This document shows, piece by piece, positions 35,573 through 43,382 of a stretch of DNA of 59,873 bases. Source of the DNA: Planctomycetota bacterium (lineage in GTDB: Bacteria > Planctomycetota > MHYJ01 > WSZJ01 > JACPWG01); the NCBI GenBank assembly GCA_016197205.1, contig JACPWG010000102.1, positions 1 through 59,873 of the forward strand. The letters are read 5' to 3'. Below the pieces are notes generated by a model that saw only the letters and a program-made list of their open reading frames with translations, was not told where the DNA came from and made no database searches. The translations under genes were made by a program, and so were the position numbers. Within the stretch, counting starts at the first letter, position 1. The number at the start of each line of letters is the position of its first letter.

Positions 35573-36730
35573 TCATACGGCGATTTCCCCGCTCATGAGG
35601 CGAGGCAGGAGGAGGTCGCGCGTGCGGCGGAGGTTTTCGCTTTGGTCGATGAGCCTCCAGCACAACTCGCTCTCGGAGGAGCGCGCGTCGGACGCGGAGT
35701 TGGCCATCACGAAGCCGGCGCGGCCGCGTTCGCCCAGCGCGGAGTGGAAGAGCTGGATCCAGACGTAGTTCGCATTGTCCGTGCGCGGCAGCCCGAAGGG
35801 GAACCGACGGCCGGGGCCGACGAGGTCCTTCAGGCGCTCCTTGTCCACGGCGTTCACGTTGAAGGGAGGATTCGCGAGCAGGAAGTCGAACCGGCCGGTG
35901 CTCTCGTGCAGATCCTCGTAGTAGGTGTTCGCCTCCCGGATCTCCCCTTCCAGCCCGTGGACGGCGAGGTTCATGCGGCAGAGCTTCGCCGTGTCGGAGA
36001 CCTTTTCCTGGCCGTGGATGGCGAGCTCGGCAGCGGGGTTCTTTCGGTGCTCCGCGACGAAGCGCGCGCTCTGGACGAACATGCCGCCGGAGCCGCAGGC
36101 GGGGTCCAGAATCAGGCCGTGGAAGGGCTCCAGGACCTCGACCAGGAGACGGACGATGCACCGCGGCGTGTAGAACTCGCCCCCCTTCTGGCCTTCCGTG
36201 CGGGCGAACTCCCCCAGGAAGTACTCGTAGATGAGGCCGAAGGCGTCGTAGTCGAGGCCGGCGGGGATCTCGGAGACCATTCGCAACAGTTCCTTGAGGA
36301 GCTTGCTGTCGAAGAGCTGGTAGGTCTTGGGAAGGACGCCGGCAAGCTGCGGGTTTTGCCTCTCGACGTCGAGCATGGCCCCGTTGAGGGCGCCCCCCAC
36401 CTCGCCCCCCTCGGGCAAGGCGAGGAGTCGCTCGAACCGCGCGTTGGGGGTGAGATAGAGCACACGCGCGGCGTGGTAGGCCGCGGGTTCGTCCAGGCGC
36501 GAGCCCCGGCGCGACGATGAGGAGGCGGCGGCAGTCGTCTTTTCGAGCTTCGCCCGCTGGGCGGCGAAGCGGGCCTCCGCGAAGCGCAGGAAGATCAGCC
36601 CGAGGACCGGCTGCGAGTACTGGGCTGAGGTGAGACCGGAATTGGCGCGAAGCTGGTCGGCCGCGGCCCAGAGTCGCTTTTCCAGGGTGTCCGTCGCGGC
36701 GTCTTTCTCCGTGGGCGCGATCCAGATCAT
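35573..36730 (-). CDS. hsdM: Type I modification HsdM truncated and fused to the tail of HsdS
   Basis: A 385-residue N6-adenine methyltransferase subunit. The HsdM_N region (LEKRLWAAADQLRANSGLTS) and SAM motif I (LDPACGSGGMFVQSA) are intact, as is the catalytic NPPF in RFDFLLANPPFNVNA. After FVMANSASDARSSESELCWR the sequence turns into SENLRRTRDLLLPRLMSGEI, the typical last residues of a HsdS specificity subunit. The join, near base 35650, removes the HsdM C-terminal third and almost all of hsdS while staying in frame. Without target-recognition domains, sequence-specific methylation is not expected. ATG 36730 fits the family N-terminus. Confidence 0.85.
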   Translation of the reverse strand: MIWIAPTEKDAATDTLEKRLWAAADQLRANSGLTSAQYSQPVLGLIFLRFAEARFAAQRAKLEKTTAAASSSSRRGSRLDEPAAYHAARVLYLTPNARFERLLALPEGGEVGGALNGAMLDVERQNPQLAGVLPKTYQLFDSKLLKELLRMVSEIPAGLDYDAFGLIYEYFLGEFARTEGQKGGEFYTPRCIVRLLVEVLEPFHGLILDPACGSGGMFVQSARFVAEHRKNPAAELAIHGQEKVSDTAKLCRMNLAVHGLEGEIREANTYYEDLHESTGRFDFLLANPPFNVNAVDKERLKDLVGPGRRFPFGLPRTDNANYVWIQLFHSALGERGRAGFVMANSASDARSSESELCWRLIDQSENLRRTRDLLLPRLMSGEIAV

Positions 36731-36804
36731 GCGGCAAGCCCAACGTGAGGAGGGGGTGGGGTTGGCCGGTGAGTCCAGGCGAACAAGGCGGACCGCCCGC
36801 TCGC

Positions 36805-37530
36805 TCAGAGTTCTCCCGCTCCGTGAAAGCTGTACGCGCCTTCGCGGCCGACGATCACGTGGTCGACCAGTTTGCAGCCGACGGTCTCCAGCGCGCGACG
36901 GACGTCCTCCGTCACTTTGCGGTCCTCCGCCGAGGGGGACACGCACCCGCTTGGGTGGTTGTGGACGAGGATCACCGACGGCACGCCTTTCTTGAGAGCG
37001 GCCTCTGCCACGCGGCGGGGAAAGACGGCCGCCCGGTCGACGGTGCCCTCGGCGAGATGGACGAGGCCGCGAAAGCGATTTCCGCTGTCGATCAGCAGGG
37101 CAGCGACGACTTCGTTTCGCTCGCCGGCGTATTTCATGCGGCAGAAGTCGGCGACCCGGTCTGGATCGGAGAGGAGATCCCCCTGCGCCGCCCGACTGCG
37201 GAGATAGGCGGCGGACGCCGATTTCACGACGCGGAGGGCGTCGACGACCCCGGGACCGATCCCGGCCACCTGGAGCAACTCTTCGCGATCCGCATCCAGG
37301 ACGGCCGCGAGCGTCTTGAACCGGGCCAGTGCGGCTCGTGCAGGCGCCTTCGTGTCGCGACCGCGAATCGCAAAACCGAGGAGCAGCTCCAGGATCTCGT
37401 AGTCGGCGAGGGCTTCCGCGCCGGCGCGATCGAGCCGGTCACGAAGCCGAGTTCGGTGTCCCTCGTCGGGATGACGTTTTCTCGGCTGCTTGCGCGACGT
37501 GGATTGGGAATCCTGAGCGAAGGAGGACAT
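36805..37530 (-). CDS. radC: RadC/YicR-family JAB domain protein
   Basis: A 241-residue protein of the RadC family. The N-terminal helix-hairpin-helix part (ADYEILELLLGFAI, LLQVAGIGPGVVDALRVV) is followed by the MPN/JAB metal site HNHPSGCVSPSAED with the upstream glutamate in AGERNEV. Despite the name, a role in recombinational repair is not established; the proteins are often found near mobile or defence genes. ATG 37530 gives the family's usual length; an in-frame extension to 37623 is possible. It lies 74 bp upstream of hsdM on the same strand. Confidence 0.88.
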   Translation of the reverse strand: MSSFAQDSQSTSRKQPRKRHPDEGHRTRLRDRLDRAGAEALADYEILELLLGFAIRGRDTKAPARAALARFKTLAAVLDADREELLQVAGIGPGVVDALRVVKSASAAYLRSRAAQGDLLSDPDRVADFCRMKYAGERNEVVAALLIDSGNRFRGLVHLAEGTVDRAAVFPRRVAEAALKKGVPSVILVHNHPSGCVSPSAEDRKVTEDVRRALETVGCKLVDHVIVGREGAYSFHGAGEL

Positions 37531-37851
37531 GTTCAATCCGCCGTCGGGTTGGACAGCTCTCGAACTCACGGTTGCGCCATCCTGAAACCTCGAGTCCGAT
37601 TCTACCGCTTGAGCAGGATCCAACGCAAGAATCGAGGCGCTTGCCCATCAGTCCCAACACCGCCGGCGTGCAAGCCCGGCAGCACGCCGGCACGTCGGGA
37701 CAGGGGGGAGAAGTGGCTCGTGCTGGCGGCCCATATCGGCCACTGCGCGAACTGCGAGCGTCTCCGCGGTTCGTCCCCCTGTCCTTTGGCCGCAGCCTTG
37801 CCACGCTGGGCTTTGAGCCCTGGGCCCCCCGCCCGCCCCGCGTCGGTCCCC

Positions 37852-39495
37852 TTACCCGCCCTCCCCCTCCGCCTCCAGCTCCTCGATCGCCGCCTTGAGC
37901 GCCATGCGCACGTCCGGGAACGGGCACTCCAGCGCCTTTGCCTCCCGGTACAGCTTGAGGGCCTCCTGCTTGCGCCCCTGCTTGCGCACGGCGTCCGCGA
38001 GCCACTGGTAGACGACCGGGTTTTTCGGGAGCCCGTCGAGCGCCTCCGACAGCAGCCGCTCCGCCTCCTCCGCCCGCCCGCCGTCCAGCGCCGTCTTCCC
38101 TTCGTCCGCCGCCACCAGCGCCCGGTAGCGCTGCTGGTACTCCTCGCGCTTGCCATACTGGAGCCAGGCGGTCGCCGCCACGCCTCCGCAGCCGAGCGCG
38201 ACGGTGACCGCCACCACGGCGAGCACGCGACGCAGGCCGGCAAGGTAGCGCGCCTCGATCTCGGGGTTGAGCACCGCGCGCCAGACGTCCGCGCACCGCT
38301 GGTCGATGCTGAAGTACCGCCAGGAGCCGACCGAGCGCGGCATGCCGTTCTGGTCGGCGACCTTGCGCAGGGCGGTCACGAACCGTTCGGGGTTCACGGC
38401 GAGCGTCGCGCCGAAGATGTCGGCCTGCCTCTCGAAGCGCCGCGACAGGTGTCCGAACATCCACGCCCCGGCCGCGAGCACAGGCGGAGCGAGGGTCCAG
38501 GAAATGACCGCTGGGCCGAACCCCAGGAACTCGGACGCGAAGACCTCGAGCGACCCGAGCAGGAACGAGCCGCCGATGACGAACGCGAAGTACACCGAGA
38601 GGTGGTGGTGGCGGGAATGTCCGATCTCGTGGCCGAAGACCGCCTCCAGCTCTTCGGGCGTCAGCTTTTCGACGAGGGCGTCGGTGAGGAGCACGTATCG
38701 GAGCCGACCCGTGAGCCCGACGATGAGCGCATTGAGGACTTGCCCGCCCCCCGTCTTCCAGACGCGCAAGTCCGAGTAGCGGAAGCCGGCGCGTCGCGCG
38801 ACCGCGTCGAGCCGCTCCCGCAGCGAACCGGCCGGCAGCGAAGTCGTGCGGAGCACCGCGCGCAGGAGGAGCGGAGAGCAGAGATACATGAGGAAAAGGG
38901 CGCCGAGCATCCCGAGCCAGGCCACGAAGGGATACACGGTGAGGAGGTAGGAGACGCCCGGCACGGCGTCCAGCGTCTCCGAGAGGCCCAGGCAGCAGAA
39001 GACCGGCAACAGGAAGAGGCCGAGGGAGCTGCGCAGTTGAAAGGCCAGGTACTCTCGGAGCGACCAGGTCGCGCTCCCGCGAATGCGCCGGTCGAGCATC
39101 CACGACGGGATCCACGAGAGGACCAGCGCCGCCAGGAACGGCAGCAGGCCGGCCACGTCCCCCAGGAGAGGGACCCGCACCGAGCCCAGTACGCGCTCGA
39201 CGAGGAGCGGCCAGTGGAGGATGAAGAGCTCGAAGGCGAACTGGACCACGAGCAGGACGCGATACGCGACGAACCCCGCGTGGAGACGGGCCTGGAAGCG
39301 ATCCACGCTCCAGCCCTTGCGCTCGAAGCCGCGCCAGAGAAGAGCGACGAGGCCCCACCCGAGCAGAGGGTAGACCAGGGTGAGTGCCGCCGTCGCCGAC
39401 GCCGTCAGCCAGGGGAAAAACCAGAGAGGTTCCCAGCCGGAAGGGTACAGTCCCGCGACGAGGAGCCCGGCGATGAGCAGGAGGACGTGGGCCAT
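37852..39495 (-). CDS. Integral-membrane M48 zinc metalloprotease with C-terminal TPRs
   Basis: A 547-residue multi-pass membrane protein. Several hydrophobic segments fill the first ~240 residues. The zinc site is in EAVFGHEIGHSRHHH near residue ~287, with a third ligand probably in RRFERQADIFGA, as in HtpX/Ste24-type M48 proteases. A further membrane segment (VLAVVAVTVALGCGGVAATAW) precedes a soluble TPR-like tail (ADEGKTALDGGRAEEAERLL, VYQWLADAVRKQGRKQEALK). Such enzymes handle misfolded membrane proteins or propeptides. ATG 39495 starts just before the first membrane segment; TTG 39549 is an alternative start. Confidence 0.85.
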   Translation of the reverse strand: MAHVLLLIAGLLVAGLYPSGWEPLWFFPWLTASATAALTLVYPLLGWGLVALLWRGFERKGWSVDRFQARLHAGFVAYRVLLVVQFAFELFILHWPLLVERVLGSVRVPLLGDVAGLLPFLAALVLSWIPSWMLDRRIRGSATWSLREYLAFQLRSSLGLFLLPVFCCLGLSETLDAVPGVSYLLTVYPFVAWLGMLGALFLMYLCSPLLLRAVLRTTSLPAGSLRERLDAVARRAGFRYSDLRVWKTGGGQVLNALIVGLTGRLRYVLLTDALVEKLTPEELEAVFGHEIGHSRHHHLSVYFAFVIGGSFLLGSLEVFASEFLGFGPAVISWTLAPPVLAAGAWMFGHLSRRFERQADIFGATLAVNPERFVTALRKVADQNGMPRSVGSWRYFSIDQRCADVWRAVLNPEIEARYLAGLRRVLAVVAVTVALGCGGVAATAWLQYGKREEYQQRYRALVAADEGKTALDGGRAEEAERLLSEALDGLPKNPVVYQWLADAVRKQGRKQEALKLYREAKALECPFPDVRMALKAAIEELEAEGEGG

Positions 39496-39678
39496 CGTGC
39501 GCGCGGCTTTCCAGTCGACGGGGAGAGGGAACGAAGGCTCACTTCTCAATGATCAAGGCACAAGCAAGACTCAAGGCTCAAGGCTCAACGCGTCGTTCGC
39601 GGGCGTGAAGGAAGCTGCTGCAACCCGGTGATCCGGCACCTCGGTGGAGATCCGCGTTCGCGTCGCTGGTTTCCTGAG

Positions 39679-39840
39679 CACCGCCCCACAGCATTGGGTG
39701 ACCCATTTGCTCGGCGATTTTGGCCGCCCGCTTTGTGGCGCTCGCTCGCCGTAGTTCTCCGTTACTACGCCTCGCTCGCGCGCCTCGCGGGCAGCCATAC
39801 TTGCCTTCGCCTCTAGGTTACCGACTTCCGTGGGGCGGTA
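39679..39840 (+). mobile_element. 162-bp foldback miniature element, copy A
   Basis: The ends are CACCGCCCCACAGCATTGGG and, inverted, TACCGCCCCACGGAAGTCGG. Almost the entire element can pair with itself around a TTCTCCGTTA centre. It is the same length as the copy at 55021 and very similar in sequence. The left flank is CTGAG and the right CCAAG, a weak target duplication. It has no coding capacity, although frames run through it. Confidence 0.78.
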
Positions 39841-39913
39841 CCAAGCATTGAACATTGAGCCTTGAGCATTTGCCTCCGTGTTACGCACCCCGCGAAGCGA
39901 TGTTGAAGCCCCG

Positions 39914-40313
39914 CTAGTGTCCCGTCTACGCTAATTCCAAGGGTCCGCCGCTGTAGCGGAGTACGCGTTCGGTGAACCCGTCATCCCGCATGTCATCCTG
40001 AGCGGAGCGCCGCAGCGCGAAGCGAAAGATCCAAGCAAGGACGGCCGGCCAACCTTCTCAACCGGCCCTCGGACCGTGTCGTGGGCGAGCCAGTGCCCTG
40101 TCGAGAAATGCGGTCGCTACGCTTGGTTTGGATCCTTCCCTTCGCTCCGCGCTGCGCTGCGGCGCTTCGCTTCGCTCAGAGCCTGCCCTGAGCCGGGCCG
40201 AAGGGATGACAAGCGCATCGAACGGGTTCCCTGAAAGCTCTACCCGACGGGAGCCAGGCGACCTCCACGGTGCGCCCGGCGAACTAGCAGAATGAGCGTA
40301 GGCGGGATACTAG
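39914..40313. mobile_element. 400-bp miniature element with ~20-bp inverted ends on CTAG
   Basis: Left end CTAGTGTCCCGTCTACGCTA and inverted right end CTAGTATCCCGCCTACGCTC agree in 17 of 20 positions. CTAG at both borders fits TA duplication at CTAG, as used by IS630-type transposases. The interior contains inverted halves with words such as GTCATCCTGAGCGGAGCG and ...GGGATGAC. No transposase is encoded, so it would be mobilised in trans. The right CTAG provides the stop of the neighbouring lipoprotein gene. Confidence 0.68.
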
Positions 40314-41245
40314 TTCCCCTTCGACTCGTCGTCGTCCTTTCCTTCCCCCGCGTCCTCGCCGCCGCCGGCGCCGCGCTTGCCGCCCGCGGGCGCGCCGCCG
40401 CCGGACCCTTTCTTCACGCCGGCCGCGTCCCGCTCCGCGGCGGCCTTTGCGGCGGCCTCGAGGGCCCTGGCCAGCTCCGGCTTGAACGCGGCCAGCTCCC
40501 GCGCGAGGTCGTCGGAGGGCTTCCCGCACCACCCGGAGAGGTCGAGCTTCTCGAACTTCTCCCGTTCTTTCGCGTCGAAGATCTTGTCGTCGATCTCCAC
40601 GCCAAACGTCCGGTCGTCGAGCTTGGTGATGCCGGTCCCGGTGAGCGCGCCGGGCATGCGGACCGTGATCTTCGCCTTGAACCCCTTGGCCGCCGCTTTC
40701 ATGGCCTCTTGCATCCGCACGTCCTGGGCGCCGCCGCCCGCGCCGGCCTTTCCGCCGCCGCCGTCTCCCGACTCGTCCCCCTGCCCCTCCTTCATGCCCT
40801 CGAAACCACCTATGTCCTGCATCTGCAGCTTACAGTGGAAACCGCCCTCCGGGGTCTTCTTCCATTCGAGCGGGGCCTTGCCGCTCTGCGTCACTTTGGT
40901 CACGTCCTCGAAGTAGCCCACGCAGGAGGAGGTCAGCTTTCCGTCCTTGAATTCCGATTTGATCGTGGCGGGATCGATGGAGAGTCCCTCATAGTCCTCG
41001 AACCCTCCGGTCTCCTTGAGCATCTCCTTGAGCTGCGCGTCGTCCTTGTCCGACCCGGCCTGGGGGGTGCCGACCTGGGGCGGGCTGCCCGGCACCGGCG
41101 GCAGGGAGACGGTTTGCTTGATTTCGACCTTTCCGCAGCCGTCCGGGTAGACCGTCCACTGCTGTTCGAGCTGCAGGCAGCCGCTCGAGGCCACGAGGAG
41201 CGCGGCCACAGCCAAAAAAGCGAGTCGGTTCGAGAGTGCGCGCAT
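40310..41245 (-). CDS. Lipoprotein with LppM-like domain and low-complexity C-terminus
   Basis: A 311-residue exported protein. The N-terminal signal LAFLAVAALLVASSGC is a lipoprotein signal with cysteine near residue 23. The following CLQLEQQWTVYPDGCGKVEI resembles LppM-type domains. Glycine/alanine/lysine-rich stretches (GDGGGGKAGAGGGAQ and a charged GGGEDAGEGKDDDESKG tail) are low complexity. The stop codon TAG lies in the CTAG at the edge of a 400-bp miniature element, so the present C-terminus may have been set by that insertion. ATG 41245 is used; a TTG one codon upstream is possible. Function unknown. Confidence 0.75.
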   Translation of the reverse strand: MRALSNRLAFLAVAALLVASSGCLQLEQQWTVYPDGCGKVEIKQTVSLPPVPGSPPQVGTPQAGSDKDDAQLKEMLKETGGFEDYEGLSIDPATIKSEFKDGKLTSSCVGYFEDVTKVTQSGKAPLEWKKTPEGGFHCKLQMQDIGGFEGMKEGQGDESGDGGGGKAGAGGGAQDVRMQEAMKAAAKGFKAKITVRMPGALTGTGITKLDDRTFGVEIDDKIFDAKEREKFEKLDLSGWCGKPSDDLARELAAFKPELARALEAAAKAAAERDAAGVKKGSGGGAPAGGKRGAGGGEDAGEGKDDDESKGN

Positions 41246-41314
41246 CAAAGGATTCTCCGATCGGCTTGCAAGAGGCGAGAGGCGCCGGTCTGAAAGCGAG
41301 GGAAAGACTCCGGG

Positions 41315-41821
41315 TCAAAACCACTTTTCCAGCAGAGAGAGGATCGACCCGAGGAAGCCGGGCCGCTCCTCATGCAGTTTGTGGAATTCCGCGCTGTCCA
41401 CCCACCTCCCGTAGCAGACCTTGCAGGCGTGGACCTCGAAGCGAGGCTCCTGGTTGGTCTTGATCGTCATCAGGAGGACAGCGCACACGGGGCAGAGGAG
41501 CTTCGCCGCCGGGGAGACCGTGGGCGCAGTCGGTGGCGCGGCGCCGGGGATCGGCGCCGGCGCGCCCGCGCCCTCTGCGGCGGGCGTGGCGGCGGGGGCG
41601 GGAGGTGGAGCGGACTCCGGCAGCGGGACGACCGACTTGAGCGCATTCATGCCCTTGGCCAGGACGCGATCCAGTTCGTTGACGTCGAACCAGAGGCCGC
41701 CGCAGCGCGCGCACCGGTCGACGGCCACGTCCTCGATCCGGATGCTCTCGAAGGGAACCGTGCAGCGCGGGCATGCCAACGGTTTCTTGGACCGGCCCAG
41801 GCCGGTATCGGTCTCACTCAT
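41315..41821 (-). CDS. Double zf-TFIIB-type zinc-finger protein
   Basis: A 168-residue protein with two similar zinc modules: CPRC...DRCARCGGLWFDVNELDRVL near the N-terminus and CPVC...HACKVCYGRWVDSAEFHKL near the C-terminus, each C-x2-C...C-x2-C. The linker between them is rich in Ala and Pro. zf-TFIIB proteins are widespread in bacteria with no settled function. ATG 41821 gives a compact start; a longer start at 41881 is possible. It lies between larE and the lipoprotein gene on the same strand. Confidence 0.82.
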   Translation of the reverse strand: MSETDTGLGRSKKPLACPRCTVPFESIRIEDVAVDRCARCGGLWFDVNELDRVLAKGMNALKSVVPLPESAPPPAPAATPAAEGAGAPAPIPGAAPPTAPTVSPAAKLLCPVCAVLLMTIKTNQEPRFEVHACKVCYGRWVDSAEFHKLHEERPGFLGSILSLLEKWF

Positions 41822-41884
41822 GATCGGAGCATCGCTTCCAAAACGCATTCGGGCGGCCGCCTGGAGCACGCCCCGGAGCAAGGT

Positions 41885-42793
41885 TCACGCGCCGGCCGGA
41901 GGAGGCTCGGCCTTCCCTTGGCGAACGGATAAGGGCGGAGGCGCACACACGGCGGCCGGGAGGAGCTCGTTCAAGCTCCCCGTGCGGTAGCCGAGCAGGT
42001 CGAGGGCGACGAAGCGGTAGCCGGCCGCGCGGATCCCGGCCACGAGACGGTCGCGAATGGACGGTTCCACGGCGCGCGGCAGCTCCTCGGGCGCGAGCTC
42101 CAGCCGCGCGACGGCATCGTGGTGGCGAACCCGGAACTGCGAGAAGCCGAGGTCGCGCAGGCAGTCCTCGGCGGCCGCGACCTGCGCGAGCAGCTCGGGC
42201 GTGATGCGCGTGCCATACGGGAAACGGGAGGAGAGGCAGGCGGTCGCGGGCTTCGCCCAGGCCGAGACGCCGAGGGCGTGCGCGAGGGCGCGGACGTCCT
42301 CCTTGCGGAAGCCGGCCTCGACGAGCGGGCTGCGGATTTCCTTTTCGCGCGCGGCCTCGAGCCCGGGCCGGAAGTCGCCCAGGTCGTCGAGGTTCGTGCC
42401 GTTCACGATGCAGCGAAAGCCGCGTTCGCGCGCGAGGGACGCGAGCCGCGCGTACAGCTCGGTCTTGCAGAAATAACAGCGATTGGGCGGATTCGCCTGG
42501 TAGAGCGGATTGGCGACCTCCTCCGTGCGAAGGAAGAGGTGCGGAATCCCCAGCTCCCGCGCGATCCGCGCCGCCTCTTCGCGCTCGTGCGGGGAGAGGC
42601 TCTCCGACTCGCCGGTCACGGCCAGCACGCGCTCGGCGCCGAGCGCGTCGAGGGCCAGTCGCGCGACGAGGACGGAGTCGATGCCGCCCGAGTACGCGAT
42701 CACGACCGACTCCATCCCCCGGAGGGCGTCGATCGCGGCGCGGCGTTTTTCCTCGACGGTGGTCGTGGTGGAGACGGCTGCGGCGGGCTGCAT
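41885..42793 (-). CDS. larE: LarE-type ATP-dependent sulfur transferase
   Basis: A 302-residue PP-loop enzyme of the LarE family, which adds sulfur to the nickel-pincer cofactor precursor. The PP-loop is AYSGGIDSVLVARLA, followed by VTGESESLSPHE. Cysteines occur in NPPNRCYFCKTELY and ATACLSSRFPYGTRIT; three together fit the iron-sulfur rather than the sacrificial single-cysteine type, though that is inference. NGTNLDDLGDFRPG is the usual substrate-binding stretch. No larB, larC or lactate racemase gene is nearby. It is separated from the half-length clpC by a miniature element. Confidence 0.88.
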   Translation of the reverse strand: MQPAAAVSTTTTVEEKRRAAIDALRGMESVVIAYSGGIDSVLVARLALDALGAERVLAVTGESESLSPHEREEAARIARELGIPHLFLRTEEVANPLYQANPPNRCYFCKTELYARLASLARERGFRCIVNGTNLDDLGDFRPGLEAAREKEIRSPLVEAGFRKEDVRALAHALGVSAWAKPATACLSSRFPYGTRITPELLAQVAAAEDCLRDLGFSQFRVRHHDAVARLELAPEELPRAVEPSIRDRLVAGIRAAGYRFVALDLLGYRTGSLNELLPAAVCAPPPLSVRQGKAEPPPAGA

Positions 42794-42971
42794 GGGCGCT
42801 CCGGCTGCGTGGGCGGATCGAAAGGCACTTGGGGAAACAGGAGAACCGGTTACTATAGCAGAGCGCAGGCGCGGTCGTCAACGACCCGCGAAGTTCGAAG
42901 CACCCCAGGTCGGCCTGTCGAAGCGGCACAAGCAGCTTGTACCCGCCCCCGCTCAAGGGTAGGATGCTGCG

Positions 42972-43167
42972 TACCGTTCCGCGGAAGTCGGCGGCCAACC
43001 GGCGACGGCAAGTTCGGTCGCCCGCGACGCGCGCGGGCGAGGCGTAGGAACGGAGACCTACCCCGAGCACACGCAACAGCCGGCCGCCCGAGGCGCCGCA
43101 GCGCGGAGGGGGTGACGGCCGGCCGAAATCGCCGAGCAAGCGGGTCACCCAACTCCGCGGGGCGGCA
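42972..43167 (-). mobile_element. Foldback miniature element, copy B (diverged, 196 bp)
   Basis: The ends TACCGTTCCGCGGAAGTCGG and, inverted, TGCCGCCCCGCGGAGTTGGG match the 162-bp family. The interior shares GCTCGGCGATTT and GGCGTAG words but is ~34 bp longer and more diverged. Flanks CTGCG and CTGAG suggest a 5-bp target duplication with one change. It lies in reverse orientation relative to copies A and C, between larE and the half-length clpC. Confidence 0.68.
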
Positions 43168-43233
43168 CTGAGATCGGCCGGGACGGTTCCTCACGGTGGC
43201 CAGGCCGGCCACGTCGGTCGAGGTCGGCGGTGC

Positions 43234-43374
43234 GCGAAATACGAGGAGGCGGCGGCGCTTTTTCAGCGCGTGCCGGCCGAGCAGCCCGCGAGCGAGCGGG
43301 CTGCCGAGGCCGCGTATCGGCTCGGCGCCTTCGAGGTCCTGAGCAAGGGGGCGGAGCAGGGGACATCGCTGTGG
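43234..43374 (+). pseudogene. Possible remnant of a TPR protein
   Basis: A 47-codon stretch reads KYEEAAALFQRVPAEQP, then ERAAEAAYRLGAFEVLSKG, like a tetratricopeptide unit near a protein's C-terminus. No start is present, and upstream the sequence soon runs into miniature element copy B. The frame then continues uselessly into the next gene. It may be the tail of a gene truncated by the element, or chance. Confidence 0.3.
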
Positions 43375-43382
43375 AGGAGCAC

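Noticed and set aside
39679..39840. Protein-coding interpretation of frames through the foldback element (FARRFWPPAL...YYASLARLAG)
   Set aside because: The frame is explained by the repeat itself, lacks a start with a ribosome site, and the sequence is palindromic.
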